Of a DNA stretch of 37,934 nt, positions 14,952 through 23,068 are shown piece by piece; position 1 is the stretch's first letter; the number at the start of each line of letters is the position of its first letter. Origin of the DNA: Anaerolinea thermolimosa (lineage in GTDB: Bacteria > Chloroflexota > Anaerolineae > Anaerolineales > Anaerolineaceae); contig NZ_DF967965.1 in the NCBI RefSeq assembly GCF_001050195.2, positions 1,403,278 to 1,441,211 on the forward strand. The letters run 5' to 3'. The position numbers and the translations under genes were made by a program. The notes under the pieces were generated by a model, which saw nothing but the letters and a program-made list of their open reading frames with translations, was not told the origin of the DNA and made no database searches.

Positions 14952-15698
14952 TGTGCTGTAAAAGCCCGGGGTAATGATGGTCTGCCTTCGCTGAATACCT
15001 TTAACAATGGCACGGGCAACCGCATCGGCTGATATAGAAGATGTACCCTCTTCTGAAGCTACCAGGAGAGGGGGTTTATACAGGCGTTCCTCCTCAAGCT
15101 GGGGGGTCTCAGTGTCAGGTGGAAAGACGATCGAAACGTTGATATGATAAGGTTGTAACTCGAGACGGAGAGAATCGCTGAACCCTTTTACCGCAAATTT
15201 ACTCGCCCCGTACGCAGTGTATCCGTATACACCAAGAAAACCAGCAATGGATGAGATATTTACAATGTGCCCTGATTTACGTTCCATCATCGAGGGTAAA
15301 AACGCCTTAATCACATTCACCGTGCCATGAAAGTTTATATCCATCATCCAGCGGTAAAGCTCAGGATCAAGATTAACACACTCACCAGGGCGAACCACCC
15401 CTGCAGAATTCACTAAAATGTCGGGAATGCGAACATCTCGAATTACCCGGGCAGCCAAATCAGACACTGCCTGATAGTCCGATACATCTGCCTGATACCT
15501 GAGAACCAACTGATCAGGCGCTATACAGTGGGCACGAATATCCTCGCTGGCAGAACCAAGCCTGGTTTCATTACGAGAAACGATCACCACATCAGCCCCC
15601 AGCGAGGCCATTCGTTTTGCCGTCGCCAGGCCAATACCACTGGAGCCACCGGTGATCAGGACAAGTTGATGTTTGAAAATGGGTTTTATCACTGGCAA
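14814..15698 (-). CDS. Short-chain dehydrogenase/reductase (3-ketodihydrosphingosine-reductase-like)
   Basis: 294 residues if the TTG at 15698 is used; a GTG at 15692 is equally possible, and neither has a good ribosome-binding site. It is a classical SDR: VLITGGSSGIGLATAK (dinucleotide-binding TGxxxGxG, 16-23), DILVNSAGVV, catalytic SSIAGFLGVYGYTAYGASK with Ser149/150, Tyr163 and Lys167. The long C-terminal part with FPPDTETPQLEEE matches 3-ketodihydrosphingosine reductase-type proteins, so a role in long-chain lipid reduction is plausible. It follows the FmdB gene by 9 bp, so they form an operon. Its conserved C-terminal helices (YRIMDWVMADARRK) are what the ctaA tail overlaps, which suggests that this is the constrained frame. 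Confidence 0.85.
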   Translation of the reverse strand: MPVIKPIFKHQLVLITGGSSGIGLATAKRMASLGADVVIVSRNETRLGSASEDIRAHCIAPDQLVLRYQADVSDYQAVSDLAARVIRDVRIPDILVNSAGVVRPGECVNLDPELYRWMMDINFHGTVNVIKAFLPSMMERKSGHIVNISSIAGFLGVYGYTAYGASKFAVKGFSDSLRLELQPYHINVSIVFPPDTETPQLEEERLYKPPLLVASEEGTSSISADAVARAIVKGIQRRQTIITPGFYSTLYFHLAALTGGGLIYRIMDWVMADARRKLKRNPGKYTQPHKQKPN

Positions 15699-15707
15699 GA
15701 AAAAAAA

Positions 15708-15938
15708 TTAATGATGCCCACCGCAAGAAGAACAAGATCCTCCGCCACAACCACTGCACCCACCCCCCGACGTGGCAATCGCTCTCCCGTCTGACGAAGC
15801 ATAAAAGACCGATATGGCTCGAATGGTTCTCTCGGAAAAACAGCTTTTACATCGGATAGGCTGGTCAGCTTCTTTAAAAGAACGAAGCGCGTCAAAATGC
15901 TCACCACAATCCTGACACACATACTCGTAAAGAGGCAT
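15708..15938 (-). CDS. FmdB-family zinc ribbon protein
   Basis: 76 residues from the ATG at 15938, with AGGAG ten bases upstream; the frame is open to 16019 but without signals. The FmdB ribbon is MPLYEYVCQDCGEHFDAL with a second pair CKSCFS. The C-terminus is a Cys/Gly-rich tail (GGGCSGCGGGSCSSCGG) ending His-His, typical of this family. It probably binds one zinc in the ribbon and perhaps more in the tail. Such proteins are proposed regulators or metal carriers, but a precise role is not known. First gene of an operon with the SDR. Confidence 0.9.
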   Translation of the reverse strand: MPLYEYVCQDCGEHFDALRSFKEADQPIRCKSCFSERTIRAISVFYASSDGRAIATSGGGCSGCGGGSCSSCGGHH

Positions 15939-16006
15939 AATCTCAATTCTCCTGTGAAAGGAAATTTTAATAATTATAATTCCAAAGTGAGGATTAAGGT
16001 TACGGC

Positions 16007-16022
16007 TGCTATAATTCAAAGA
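16007..16022 (+). promoter_or_regulatory. Extended -10 promoter of the histidine kinase, leaderless
   Basis: TGC followed by TATAAT (16010-16015) forms an extended -10 element, and the ATG (16023) follows after 7 nt with no Shine-Dalgarno sequence. No good -35 is seen at 17 bp. Confidence 0.6.
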
Positions 16023-17204
16023 ATGAATAGGCTGAACGTTTTTTACAAAAATGAAGGAATAGGAGACCTGGCTTTTGCGCTGGTCGTCCTTGCCGCCCTT
16101 TTTTCAACATTCAGCCATGTCAGCGAAATTTCAACCCTCTGGATGATTACGATTATCCTGCTTGGGATCGTTTATATCGGTATTGGTGTATACGGGTACG
16201 CATATATCTCCAATCGAAACAACCTCTGGGAGAAAATGGTGTATTTCATCCTGCAAATTGTGATTGGAAATGCCATTCTCTTCTGGGGCGGAGCCACAGG
16301 GTTTAACGCGATGATCCTGTTGCCACTGGTGGGGCAAAGCGCAGTCATTCTTGAAGAAAATTGGCGATTTTTTATTAATGGTCTTGTGGCTGTTTCCTAC
16401 ACTCTGGTGTTGCGAGGGTATTCAGGAAATTGGGATTCTGTTCTAACCAATCTTCCACTCTTCATTGCCGCCCAAATTTTTGTCTTGATTTTTGTTCGCA
16501 TGGCGGTTTCAGAAGACCAGGCCAAAAGAGAAATTCAACAACTGGCCGAACACCTCACCGAAGCTAATCAGCAGCTTCGTCAGTATGCCGCACAGGTAGA
16601 AGAGCTTGCCATTGAGCGCGAACGAAACCGTGTAGCAAGAGAGATCCATGATGGAATTGGGCATCATCTCACCGCATTAAACATGCAAATTAAAGCCGCT
16701 CAGGCGGTCTTGCCCACAGATTCACAGCGCTGCATGGAATTACTTCAGAACGCCGAAAAGATTACCCAGCGAGCATTACTGGATGTTCGCCAGTCCGTGG
16801 CTGCCATACGCGAAAATCCATCAGATACCCCGAGTGTGCTCAACCAGATTCCTAAAATTATAAAAGAAGCCCAAACAGCCGGTCTTATTACTCAATTTAA
16901 ACTGGTAGGTCACCCCCGAAATCTGCCTCCAGAGATGAATTTAACCCTTCTTCGGGTTGTTCAAGAAAGCATTAGTAACACCCTGAAGCATGCCCAGGCG
17001 ACAACATATACATTCCTGATAGATTTCACAAATGAGCACGAAATTCTTGTAAAAGCCTGGGATGACGGCATTGGAAGCGAAGATATCCGAGGTGGATTTG
17101 GATTAGTTGGGATGCGTGAACGGGTTAATCTTTTGGACGGGATGTTCCAGATTCATTCGGAAAGAGGAAAAGGGTTTGAAATAGAAATCAGGTTACCAGG
17201 ATAA
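16023..17204 (+). CDS. Membrane histidine kinase, HisKA_3 (LiaS/NarX type)
   Basis: 393 residues. The N-terminal ~170 residues hold about six membrane helices with short loops (LAFALVVLAALFSTF, LWMITIILLGIVYIGIGVYG and others), so the stimulus is probably sensed in the membrane. A coiled linker (QAKREIQQLAEHLTEANQQL) leads to the HisKA_3 phosphoacceptor helix RNRVAREIHDGIGHHLTALN with His209. The HATPase_c domain has the N-box RVVQESISNTLKHAQA, DDGIG and GFGLVGMRERV. It phosphorylates the response regulator that begins 1 nt after its stop. This topology and the LiaI-like gene downstream resemble cell-envelope-stress LiaRS systems; that link is inference. Confidence 0.92.
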   Translation: MNRLNVFYKNEGIGDLAFALVVLAALFSTFSHVSEISTLWMITIILLGIVYIGIGVYGYAYISNRNNLWEKMVYFILQIVIGNAILFWGGATGFNAMILLPLVGQSAVILEENWRFFINGLVAVSYTLVLRGYSGNWDSVLTNLPLFIAAQIFVLIFVRMAVSEDQAKREIQQLAEHLTEANQQLRQYAAQVEELAIERERNRVAREIHDGIGHHLTALNMQIKAAQAVLPTDSQRCMELLQNAEKITQRALLDVRQSVAAIRENPSDTPSVLNQIPKIIKEAQTAGLITQFKLVGHPRNLPPEMNLTLLRVVQESISNTLKHAQATTYTFLIDFTNEHEILVKAWDDGIGSEDIRGGFGLVGMRERVNLLDGMFQIHSERGKGFEIEIRLPG

Positions 17205-17205
17205 A

Positions 17206-17859
17206 ATGACGATAAAAATTCTTGTAGTCGATGACCAGGCGTTATTCCGGGAAGGTCTACGAACCTTACTCTCTGTTTATGAAGACTTTGAAGTCGTTGG
17301 TGAAGCCGCCAATGGAGAAGAAGCGTTGCGGTTAGCCGTTCAATTACACCCGGATGTGGTGTTAATGGATTTGCGAATGCCAGTTCTCGATGGAGTACGA
17401 ACCACAAGCCTGCTCAAAGAAAGTTTACCCTCCTGTAAGGTAATTGTGCTCACAACATTTGATGATGACGAACTGGTATTTGATGGATTACGCGCAGGAG
17501 CGATTGGATATCTCTTGAAAGATGTTTCTTCCAGCAAATTGGTTGAGGCTATCCGTGCCGCATCCAGGGGAGAATATTTTTTGCTTCCTGCGATCACGGC
17601 CAAAGTAATCGCTGAGTTCTCGAAAATCCCCCGCTCCACCTCCAATCGCACCCCCGAAATGATAGATGCTCTTTCCCCAAGAGAATTAGAGATCCTCTTA
17701 CTGGTTGCTTCTGGTGACAGTAATAAGGAAATCGCAGAAAAACTGGTCATTTCTGAGGGGACGGTTAAGAATCATCTGTCTAGTATCCTGTCTAAATTAA
17801 ACGCCAGAGATCGTCTCCAGGCGGTAATTCGGGCTCGCGAACTGGGTATAATCCCTTAA
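17206..17859 (+). CDS. NarL/FixJ-family response regulator
   Basis: 217 residues. Receiver domain: ILVVDDQALFREGL with acidic Asp9/Asp10, phosphoacceptor Asp55 in VVLMDLRMPVLDG, the Thr of VIVLTTFDDDE and the Lys of GYLLKDV. The C-terminal LuxR-type HTH is LSPRELEILLLVASGDSNKE, then VISEGTVKNHLSSILSKL. It starts 1 nt after the kinase gene, so the pair is co-translated. The dyad TGTGACTGAAGTCACA lies just 24 bp after its stop, before the LiaI-like gene, and could be its own binding site as well as a CRP-type site. Confidence 0.94.
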   Translation: MTIKILVVDDQALFREGLRTLLSVYEDFEVVGEAANGEEALRLAVQLHPDVVLMDLRMPVLDGVRTTSLLKESLPSCKVIVLTTFDDDELVFDGLRAGAIGYLLKDVSSSKLVEAIRAASRGEYFLLPAITAKVIAEFSKIPRSTSNRTPEMIDALSPRELEILLLVASGDSNKEIAEKLVISEGTVKNHLSSILSKLNARDRLQAVIRARELGIIP

Positions 17860-17883
17860 GACCGAAGGCAAATCTATTGAAAT

Positions 17884-17926
17884 TGTGACTGAAGTCACAT
17901 CTCAATTTCATCAAAAATGATATTCT
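17884..17926 (+). promoter_or_regulatory. CRP/FNR-type palindrome and -10 box before the LiaI-like gene
   Basis: TGTGA-N6-TCACA at 17884-17899 (full dyad TGTGACTGAAGTCACA), then TATTCT (17921-17926). The expected start near 17933 places the dyad centre at about -41.5, the class II activator position, and leaves only about 3 nt before the ATG at 17936. Confidence 0.6.
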
Positions 17927-17935
17927 TTAAGAACC

Positions 17936-18790
17936 ATGCATAAACGATGGGTTGTTGTAAAACAAACGTTTCAATCCTGGCAAAGTCTGGTGGGGTTGTC
18001 TTTGATTCTGGGCGGTGGGGTAGCCCTGTTCGGGCTGGCAATTCAATCTAACCTGGTAACAGTTTTTTCTTTTCTGGCTGCAGCTCTGGTATTAATCAGC
18101 GGGGGGCAATTTCTGAAAATGCCCGGGTTGTTAATCGCCGGCTGGTTAACAGCCGGTTTTTGGCTTGGGCTGTCCTATACGATTATTCCTGCGCCTGTGG
18201 AGTCTTTTTGGGGAATCGCCGCCAGGGTATGCACAGGCACAGGACTTGGCTTTTTGGGTATTTCCATCTCAATCCCTAAGATGACCCGTCGAGAAAGCTG
18301 GTGGGCACTTTTTCCGGCTGTAATATTATTAACCACAGGTGTGGGATTGATGACTCAACCCATTTCCTGGTGGCGCATCACCCTCCTCACCTCTGTTGGG
18401 TTGGGAGTCCTTTTTACTTTACTGGGTATAAAAAAGAAATGGCTCGGCTTTATTATCCCTGGAAGTTTATTAAGCTTCGCCGGGATTGGGGTTGCTATTC
18501 CATGGGGATGGAATCATCCAGGGAATGCGCTTACCAAAACAGGTACCATGCTTGTTTCCTTTGCCTTTGGTTGGTTACTCATCACCTTGTTTTCCAGATT
18601 AGTTTGGCGTAAAACAATCTGGTGGCCATTAATACCGGGAGGGGTGCTGGCTGTTGTGGGATGGGCTTTGTTTATCAGCGGCGACCCAAGCCGTGCCCTG
18701 GAATTCATCGGAAATACCAGTTCTGTAACGCTAATCATTTTGGGTATTTATCTCTTGCTCCTGCGGCGAAGTATTCAAAAAAAACAATGA
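17936..18790 (+). CDS. LiaI/DUF5668-like multi-spanning membrane protein
   Basis: 284 residues with about nine hydrophobic helices. Repeated units of the form WWALFPAVILLTTG and WWPLIPGGVLAVVG recur, a pattern shared with the protein at 31008, so internal duplication of a two- or three-helix unit is likely. No catalytic motif is visible. It directly follows the kinase-regulator pair but has its own promoter with a dyad. By analogy with LiaI-type proteins it may be a membrane-stress target of the two-component system, which is inference. There is no Shine-Dalgarno sequence before the ATG, consistent with a nearly leaderless message. Confidence 0.7.
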   Translation: MHKRWVVVKQTFQSWQSLVGLSLILGGGVALFGLAIQSNLVTVFSFLAAALVLISGGQFLKMPGLLIAGWLTAGFWLGLSYTIIPAPVESFWGIAARVCTGTGLGFLGISISIPKMTRRESWWALFPAVILLTTGVGLMTQPISWWRITLLTSVGLGVLFTLLGIKKKWLGFIIPGSLLSFAGIGVAIPWGWNHPGNALTKTGTMLVSFAFGWLLITLFSRLVWRKTIWWPLIPGGVLAVVGWALFISGDPSRALEFIGNTSSVTLIILGIYLLLLRRSIQKKQ

Positions 18791-18841
18791 ATTCAACCTT
18801 CCATTCGGATCGTTAATCTGTTATGATAAAGGAAACAACGG

Positions 18842-18867
18842 CGACCCCGGTAGTTTTTCCGGGGTCG
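18842..18867 (+). promoter_or_regulatory. Stable hairpin in the typA leader
   Basis: CGACCCCGG (18842-18850), an 8-nt loop TAGTTTTT and CCGGGGTCG (18859-18867) pair perfectly, with two possible G-T pairs outside. It ends 28 nt before the typA ATG. No T-run follows on the plus strand, so it reads as a leader structure, not a terminator. Confidence 0.6.
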
Positions 18868-18895
18868 TTCTCTGTGAGTAAGGTAAGGAAGACTT

Positions 18896-20755
18896 ATGCA
18901 GGTTGAACGTACGGATATTCGAAATATTGCCATTATTGCTCATGTAGACCATGGGAAGACAACTCTCGTAGATGCCATGTTGAGGCAAGCCCGTGTTTTC
19001 CGTGAGAACCAACTGGTCATGGAACGCGTAATGGATTCGAATGCTCTGGAAAGGGAGCGCGGGATTACCATTCTGGCTAAGAATACCGCTATAACCATTC
19101 CTGATCCGCAAACCGGTTTATTGGTGAAAATCAACATTGTGGATACACCCGGTCATGCTGACTTTGGTGGAGAAGTAGAACGGGTCATGAATATGGTAGA
19201 TGGGGTTTTGCTCCTGGTCGATGCCGCAGAAGGCCCCATGCCACAAACCCGCTTTGTATTAAAAAAGGCTCTCGAAATGGGGCATAAAGCGATCGTGGTC
19301 ATCAATAAAATGGATCGAAAAGATGCAGACCCTGACCGTACTCTTAACAATACCTTCGATCTCTTTGTAGAGCTGGGTGCAAGCGAGGAACAAGCCGACT
19401 TCCCTGTTATTTACACGCATGGGATTGCTGGTCAGGCTGGTACTACACCTGATCTTGGTCCAGACCTGAGGCCTCTTTTTGAATCCATTCTCCGGTATAT
19501 ACCCGGTCCCAAAGTTGATCTCGAAGCTCCTTTCCAAATGCTGGTAACCAACCTGGCTTATGATGAATATCGAGGAATGACAGCCATTGGCCGTATATCT
19601 GCCGGCAAGGTTCACGCCGGTCAACCGATCGCTCGAATTTTAACCGATGGGAAAATTCTACCCGAACGCGCCCGCTACCTTTTTATTCATCAGGGGCTGG
19701 AAAGAATTGAAGTGGAACGCGCAGAAGCCGGTGAAATTGTGGCAATCTCTGGCCTGGAAGGAATTGCCATTGGTGAAACCCTGAGCGATCCCGATAACCC
19801 GCATCAACTTCCGCCCATTCAGGTCGAAGAGCCCACAGTCAGAATGACTTTCAGCGTCAATACTTCACCTCTGGCAGGCCGGGAAGGAAAATGGAGTACC
19901 TCGCGCAAGCTACGCGAACGCCTCGAAAATGAGATACGCAATAACGTGGCTTTGCGCATGGAAGAGACCGATTCTTCGGATACTTTCATTATTTCAGGCA
20001 GGGGAGAATTACAACTTGCCATTCTCATCGAGACAATGCGTCGAGAAGGCTACGAATTCCAGGTATCGCGTCCAGAAGCGATTATGAAAGAGTCGGAATC
20101 CGGGCAAATCCTGGAGCCATTCGAAGAATTGCATATTGATACTCACCCTGACACTGTAGGTACCGTGGTTGAAATGCTTGGGGAACGCAGAGGAATCATG
20201 CTGGATATGTCAAACAATCCAGATAACACGGTACACCTCAAATACTTGATCCCGACAAGAGGATTGCTTGGTTTTCGGTATCAGTTCCTTACCGCTACAC
20301 GTGGGATGGGGGTAATGAATACTATTTTCCATGGCTACAAGCCCATGGCTGGAGCCATCGCTTCTCGGAACAGCCACTCCATTGTTGCCTGGGAAGCCGG
20401 GGTGACAACCAACTACGGTTTAAAAAATGCCGAAGAGCGTGGCATTCTTTTCCTTGGAGCTGGTATTGAAGTTTATGAAGGGATGGTGGTCGGAGAAACC
20501 CTTCGAGGATCCGATGTGGTAGTGAACGTATGCAAGAAGAAACACCTCACCAATATGCGATCTTCCAACAAAGATATTGAGGTGCGCTTAACCCCGCCCA
20601 GAGATTTGAGCCTTGATGAAGCCATCGAATACCTCGCCGAAGATGAACTCCTAGAGGTTACCCCTCTTCATTACCGCATTCGCAAGAAGATCCTGAACAC
20701 CGAAGAACGTGGAAAACAGGCAAAACGAGAGAAAGAGTTCTTTGCGGTTGAGTAA
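18896..20755 (+). CDS. typA: Translational GTPase TypA/BipA
   Basis: 619 residues, full length for the family, with AAGGAAG before the ATG at 18896. It is a ribosome-binding translational GTPase related to EF-G, involved in stress and low-temperature growth and in late 50S assembly. G-domain motifs: AHVDHGKT (G1, 15-22), RGIT (G2), [15 protein letters not shown] (G3), NKMDRKDAD (G4). The middle has the EF-G-like [13 protein letters not shown]. The C-terminal TypA-specific region includes [23 protein letters not shown] and [20 protein letters not shown]. No defect is visible. A TATGAT near 18820 may be its -10 box. Confidence 0.97.
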   Translation: MQVERTDIRNIAIIAHVDHGKTTLVDAMLRQARVFRENQLVMERVMDSNALERERGITILAKNTAITIPDPQTGLLVKINIVDTPGHADFGGEVERVMNMVDGVLLLVDAAEGPMPQTRFVLKKALEMGHKAIVVINKMDRKDADPDRTLNNTFDLFVELGASEEQADFPVIYTHGIAGQAGTTPDLGPDLRPLFESILRYIPGPKVDLEAPFQMLVTNLAYDEYRGMTAIGRISAGKVHAGQPIARILTDGKILPERARYLFIHQGLERIEVERAEAGEIVAISGLEGIAIGETLSDPDNPHQLPPIQVEEPTVRMTFSVNTSPLAGREGKWSTSRKLRERLENEIRNNVALRMEETDSSDTFIISGRGELQLAILIETMRREGYEFQVSRPEAIMKESESGQILEPFEELHIDTHPDTVGTVVEMLGERRGIMLDMSNNPDNTVHLKYLIPTRGLLGFRYQFLTATRGMGVMNTIFHGYKPMAGAIASRNSHSIVAWEAGVTTNYGLKNAEERGILFLGAGIEVYEGMVVGETLRGSDVVVNVCKKKHLTNMRSSNKDIEVRLTPPRDLSLDEAIEYLAEDELLEVTPLHYRIRKKILNTEERGKQAKREKEFFAVE

Positions 20756-20781
20756 ATGCATGAAAACTTGACCGTTACCTA

Positions 20782-21000
20782 TTATTTCCTCGCAGGTCGT
20801 TTCTTCCTGAATCTTTCCAGAATATACTTCTTTATTTGTTGATAAATCATCATCATCAATAGCAAGATCAAAAATCCCGCAATGGTCCACCCCACTGGCG
20901 GGGTTTTCTCTGTTAATTCCCGCACCAGGGGATTATTCACAGTGGGTGTCGGATTCTTTAAAATAAAATCGATCGCTTGGCTGAAGAAGCTGTTAAACAT
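20782..21000 (-). CDS. Small single-pass membrane protein, unknown
   Basis: 72 residues from the ATG at 21000. The N-terminal ~38 residues are polar, then VGWTIAGFLILLLMMMIYQQ is one membrane helix, followed by a strongly basic tail (KKYILERFRKKRPARK). No family was recognised. TAAAAT lies 7 nt before the ATG (minus strand, 21013-21008) with no Shine-Dalgarno sequence, the same leaderless layout as other genes here. It lies convergent to typA with a 26-bp gap. It could be spurious, but composition, membrane segment and promoter position favour a gene. Confidence 0.5.
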   Translation of the reverse strand: MFNSFFSQAIDFILKNPTPTVNNPLVRELTEKTPPVGWTIAGFLILLLMMMIYQQIKKYILERFRKKRPARK

Positions 21001-21129
21001 GAGGTGTATTTTAGCCTGAATTCTAAATTACGTTTCAGTATACCAAAAAGTTTTCTGCCTCAACCTGTTGTACAATGAAGGATATCTGACAGATTTGAAA
21101 CCGATCGCTGATTGATTCTGGAGAATAGG

Positions 21130-22524
21130 ATGATTAGAAAGACCTCTGCAGTTCTTCTGCTCCAAAGAACAGACTGGTTTGAATCCACCAAGAACGAAGA
21201 GGCATTGATCGAGCTCAATGAAGATGCTGATCGGGTTGTATTACAGTTAACCTCCTTTCTCGACATTCTATGTGTCAGGTCTATATCAACTCCTCAAACA
21301 GCCGAAGCCGTTTCGGTCGAACTGCGTTCTTTGGATACAGATTTAATTATCCTGGTCTACCAGACCAGGATAGATCATACCTTCCTCGAAAAGGTCTTGC
21401 TTGGGGTTGGCAACCGACCTTTGATCGTCTGGTGTTATCTTCCCTGGAGAAAAGTTCCACGCCCGATAACCTATGAGATGCTGGTCAAAGGGGCTAGCTT
21501 TTCCAACATGGCGTTTTCTCTGGCCCATCTCCGTGAAATGGGGGTACCCCACTTTGCGGTGTTCGGGTCTGTAGACGACCCCCATGTGATTCAGGCAATA
21601 AAAACCTTCTCTCATGCTGCACAGATTTCCTGCGATATACATCGAATCAAGCTGGGAATCCTCACACCCGAAATAGCCCGGGATTATAACCTGGAAGATC
21701 AAACCGGTTTGATCCTTGGTATACAACCAATCTTCGTTCCTTTTTCTTTGCTTTCAGAAACACTCTTGAAGATTACAGAAGAACAGGTAAATCGTTATCT
21801 TGAGGACCTCCAAAAAATTTCGGTCGAATCGATGATTACAGTAGATACCTTGAGAAAGGCAGCCAGAATTCAAGTGGGATTGGCTTGTCTGGCTGATACA
21901 ATGAACTTGGATTTTCTGGCAATTCCCAGACACGACCCTGTATTCCGGCAACAATTCGGCATTTGCGCTGGCTTACCCCCAGCCAGATTCCTTCGACCTG
22001 AGCCTTTTTTAATCCCATCTACTGACCCTGATGCCATAGCCGCCAGTGTTATTCTCGACCTCATTGGCTGTGGCCAGCCCTGTTTTCTTATGGAGATGTG
22101 GTTTTATGATCAGGCTAAAAACATTGTCGTTGGGGGAAGTGGAGGAGCGCAATCACCGTTCGGCATATCTGACGAAGAGTTGCTCATTTTGGGAGACTAT
22201 GAATGTCAGCGGGGTGACCCTGATGGAGGAGCACAGATCGAATTTATCACTCGACCCGGAAGAGTAACCCTCCTTCAAATTCAAAAAGCCAGAGATAAAT
22301 TCCGTGCCATCGGCTTATCAGGGGTTTGCCTTGAAAGTGTGCCATGGGTAGAGGGAATCCCTCATGCCGTTGTACGTTTGGATTGCAACATAGATAAACT
22401 TCTCGATCGGATTTCAACGACCGGTGGAAGTCGTTTCTGGACCATGATTTATGGAAGTCATTTAACCGAAATTCGAGCATTGTTTGATCTTCTGGCTATT
22501 GAAATGGAGTTGCTTTCAGATTAA
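21130..22524 (+). CDS. L-fucose/L-arabinose isomerase-superfamily protein
   Basis: 464 residues from the ATG at 21130, with GGAG nine bases upstream. The fold is recognisable from the overall pattern of the FucI/AraA superfamily: an N-terminal Rossmann-like half (RSLDTDLIILVYQTR, GNRPLIVWCYLPWRK, MGVPHFAVFGSVDD) and a central half with DTLRKAARIQVGLACLADTM and DPDAIAASVILDLIGCGQPC. The terminal beta domain includes LLILGDYECQRGDPDGGAQI. I could not identify the metal-binding Glu/His set of classical isomerases with confidence, so catalysis is unproven. It precedes a LiaI-like gene and a GH20 hexosaminidase on the same strand, which suggests processing of a host- or biofilm-derived sugar. Confidence 0.65.
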   Translation: MIRKTSAVLLLQRTDWFESTKNEEALIELNEDADRVVLQLTSFLDILCVRSISTPQTAEAVSVELRSLDTDLIILVYQTRIDHTFLEKVLLGVGNRPLIVWCYLPWRKVPRPITYEMLVKGASFSNMAFSLAHLREMGVPHFAVFGSVDDPHVIQAIKTFSHAAQISCDIHRIKLGILTPEIARDYNLEDQTGLILGIQPIFVPFSLLSETLLKITEEQVNRYLEDLQKISVESMITVDTLRKAARIQVGLACLADTMNLDFLAIPRHDPVFRQQFGICAGLPPARFLRPEPFLIPSTDPDAIAASVILDLIGCGQPCFLMEMWFYDQAKNIVVGGSGGAQSPFGISDEELLILGDYECQRGDPDGGAQIEFITRPGRVTLLQIQKARDKFRAIGLSGVCLESVPWVEGIPHAVVRLDCNIDKLLDRISTTGGSRFWTMIYGSHLTEIRALFDLLAIEMELLSD

Positions 22525-22540
22525 AAATTTCGGAGGGGTA

Positions 22541-23059
22541 ATGAAAAGAAAACGCGGATCGATGGTCGTTGGTTTTCTACTGGTGCTTGCAGGAGTGGCA
22601 TGGATTGCCCATCAATACTTTCCTCAATATTTTCAATGGCTTCCCAGAGACTGGGTATGGCCCTACTATATCATCACAGTCGGGGGAATCTTCATTTTGG
22701 TGGCTCTCTTGGCAGGCACTGGAGGGTTGGCAGTACCGGGTTGTATCATCACAACAATTGGCGGAATTTTATATTACCAAACAACAACCGGTGACTGGGA
22801 ATCCTGGTCATTCATCTGGCTCTTGATCCCTGCCTCAGTGGGCATTGGTCTAATAGTGTCCGCATTGATAGACAAACACTGGAACGTCCTCAGAGTAGGT
22901 TTCTGGCTGGCTGTAGCGAATCTGATTGTGTTCTCGATTTTCTGGCTGGCTTTCCGCGGTAGCCAGGGAATTTTAGCCAAATACTGGCCGGTTTTATTAA
23001 TCCTGGCGGGGATCATCTTCCTGATCGAATCATGGAAGCCCCGCCGCCAAATTGGATAA
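22541..23059 (+). CDS. LiaI/DUF5668-like membrane protein
   Basis: 172 residues from the ATG at 22541, with GGAGG seven bases upstream. Two helical hairpins at the start (GSMVVGFLLVLAGVAWIA, YYIITVGGIFILVALLAGTG), more helices in the middle and a final YWPVLLILAGIIFLIESWKP, the WPhhhIhxGhhhL pattern of LiaI/PspC-associated membrane domains. It is the second of three such proteins in the window, sandwiched between the isomerase-like gene (16-bp gap) and the GH20 gene (9-bp gap), so co-transcribed with sugar genes. Its role is unknown. Confidence 0.75.
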   Translation: MKRKRGSMVVGFLLVLAGVAWIAHQYFPQYFQWLPRDWVWPYYIITVGGIFILVALLAGTGGLAVPGCIITTIGGILYYQTTTGDWESWSFIWLLIPASVGIGLIVSALIDKHWNVLRVGFWLAVANLIVFSIFWLAFRGSQGILAKYWPVLLILAGIIFLIESWKPRRQIG

Positions 23060-23068
23060 GGAGTGATT

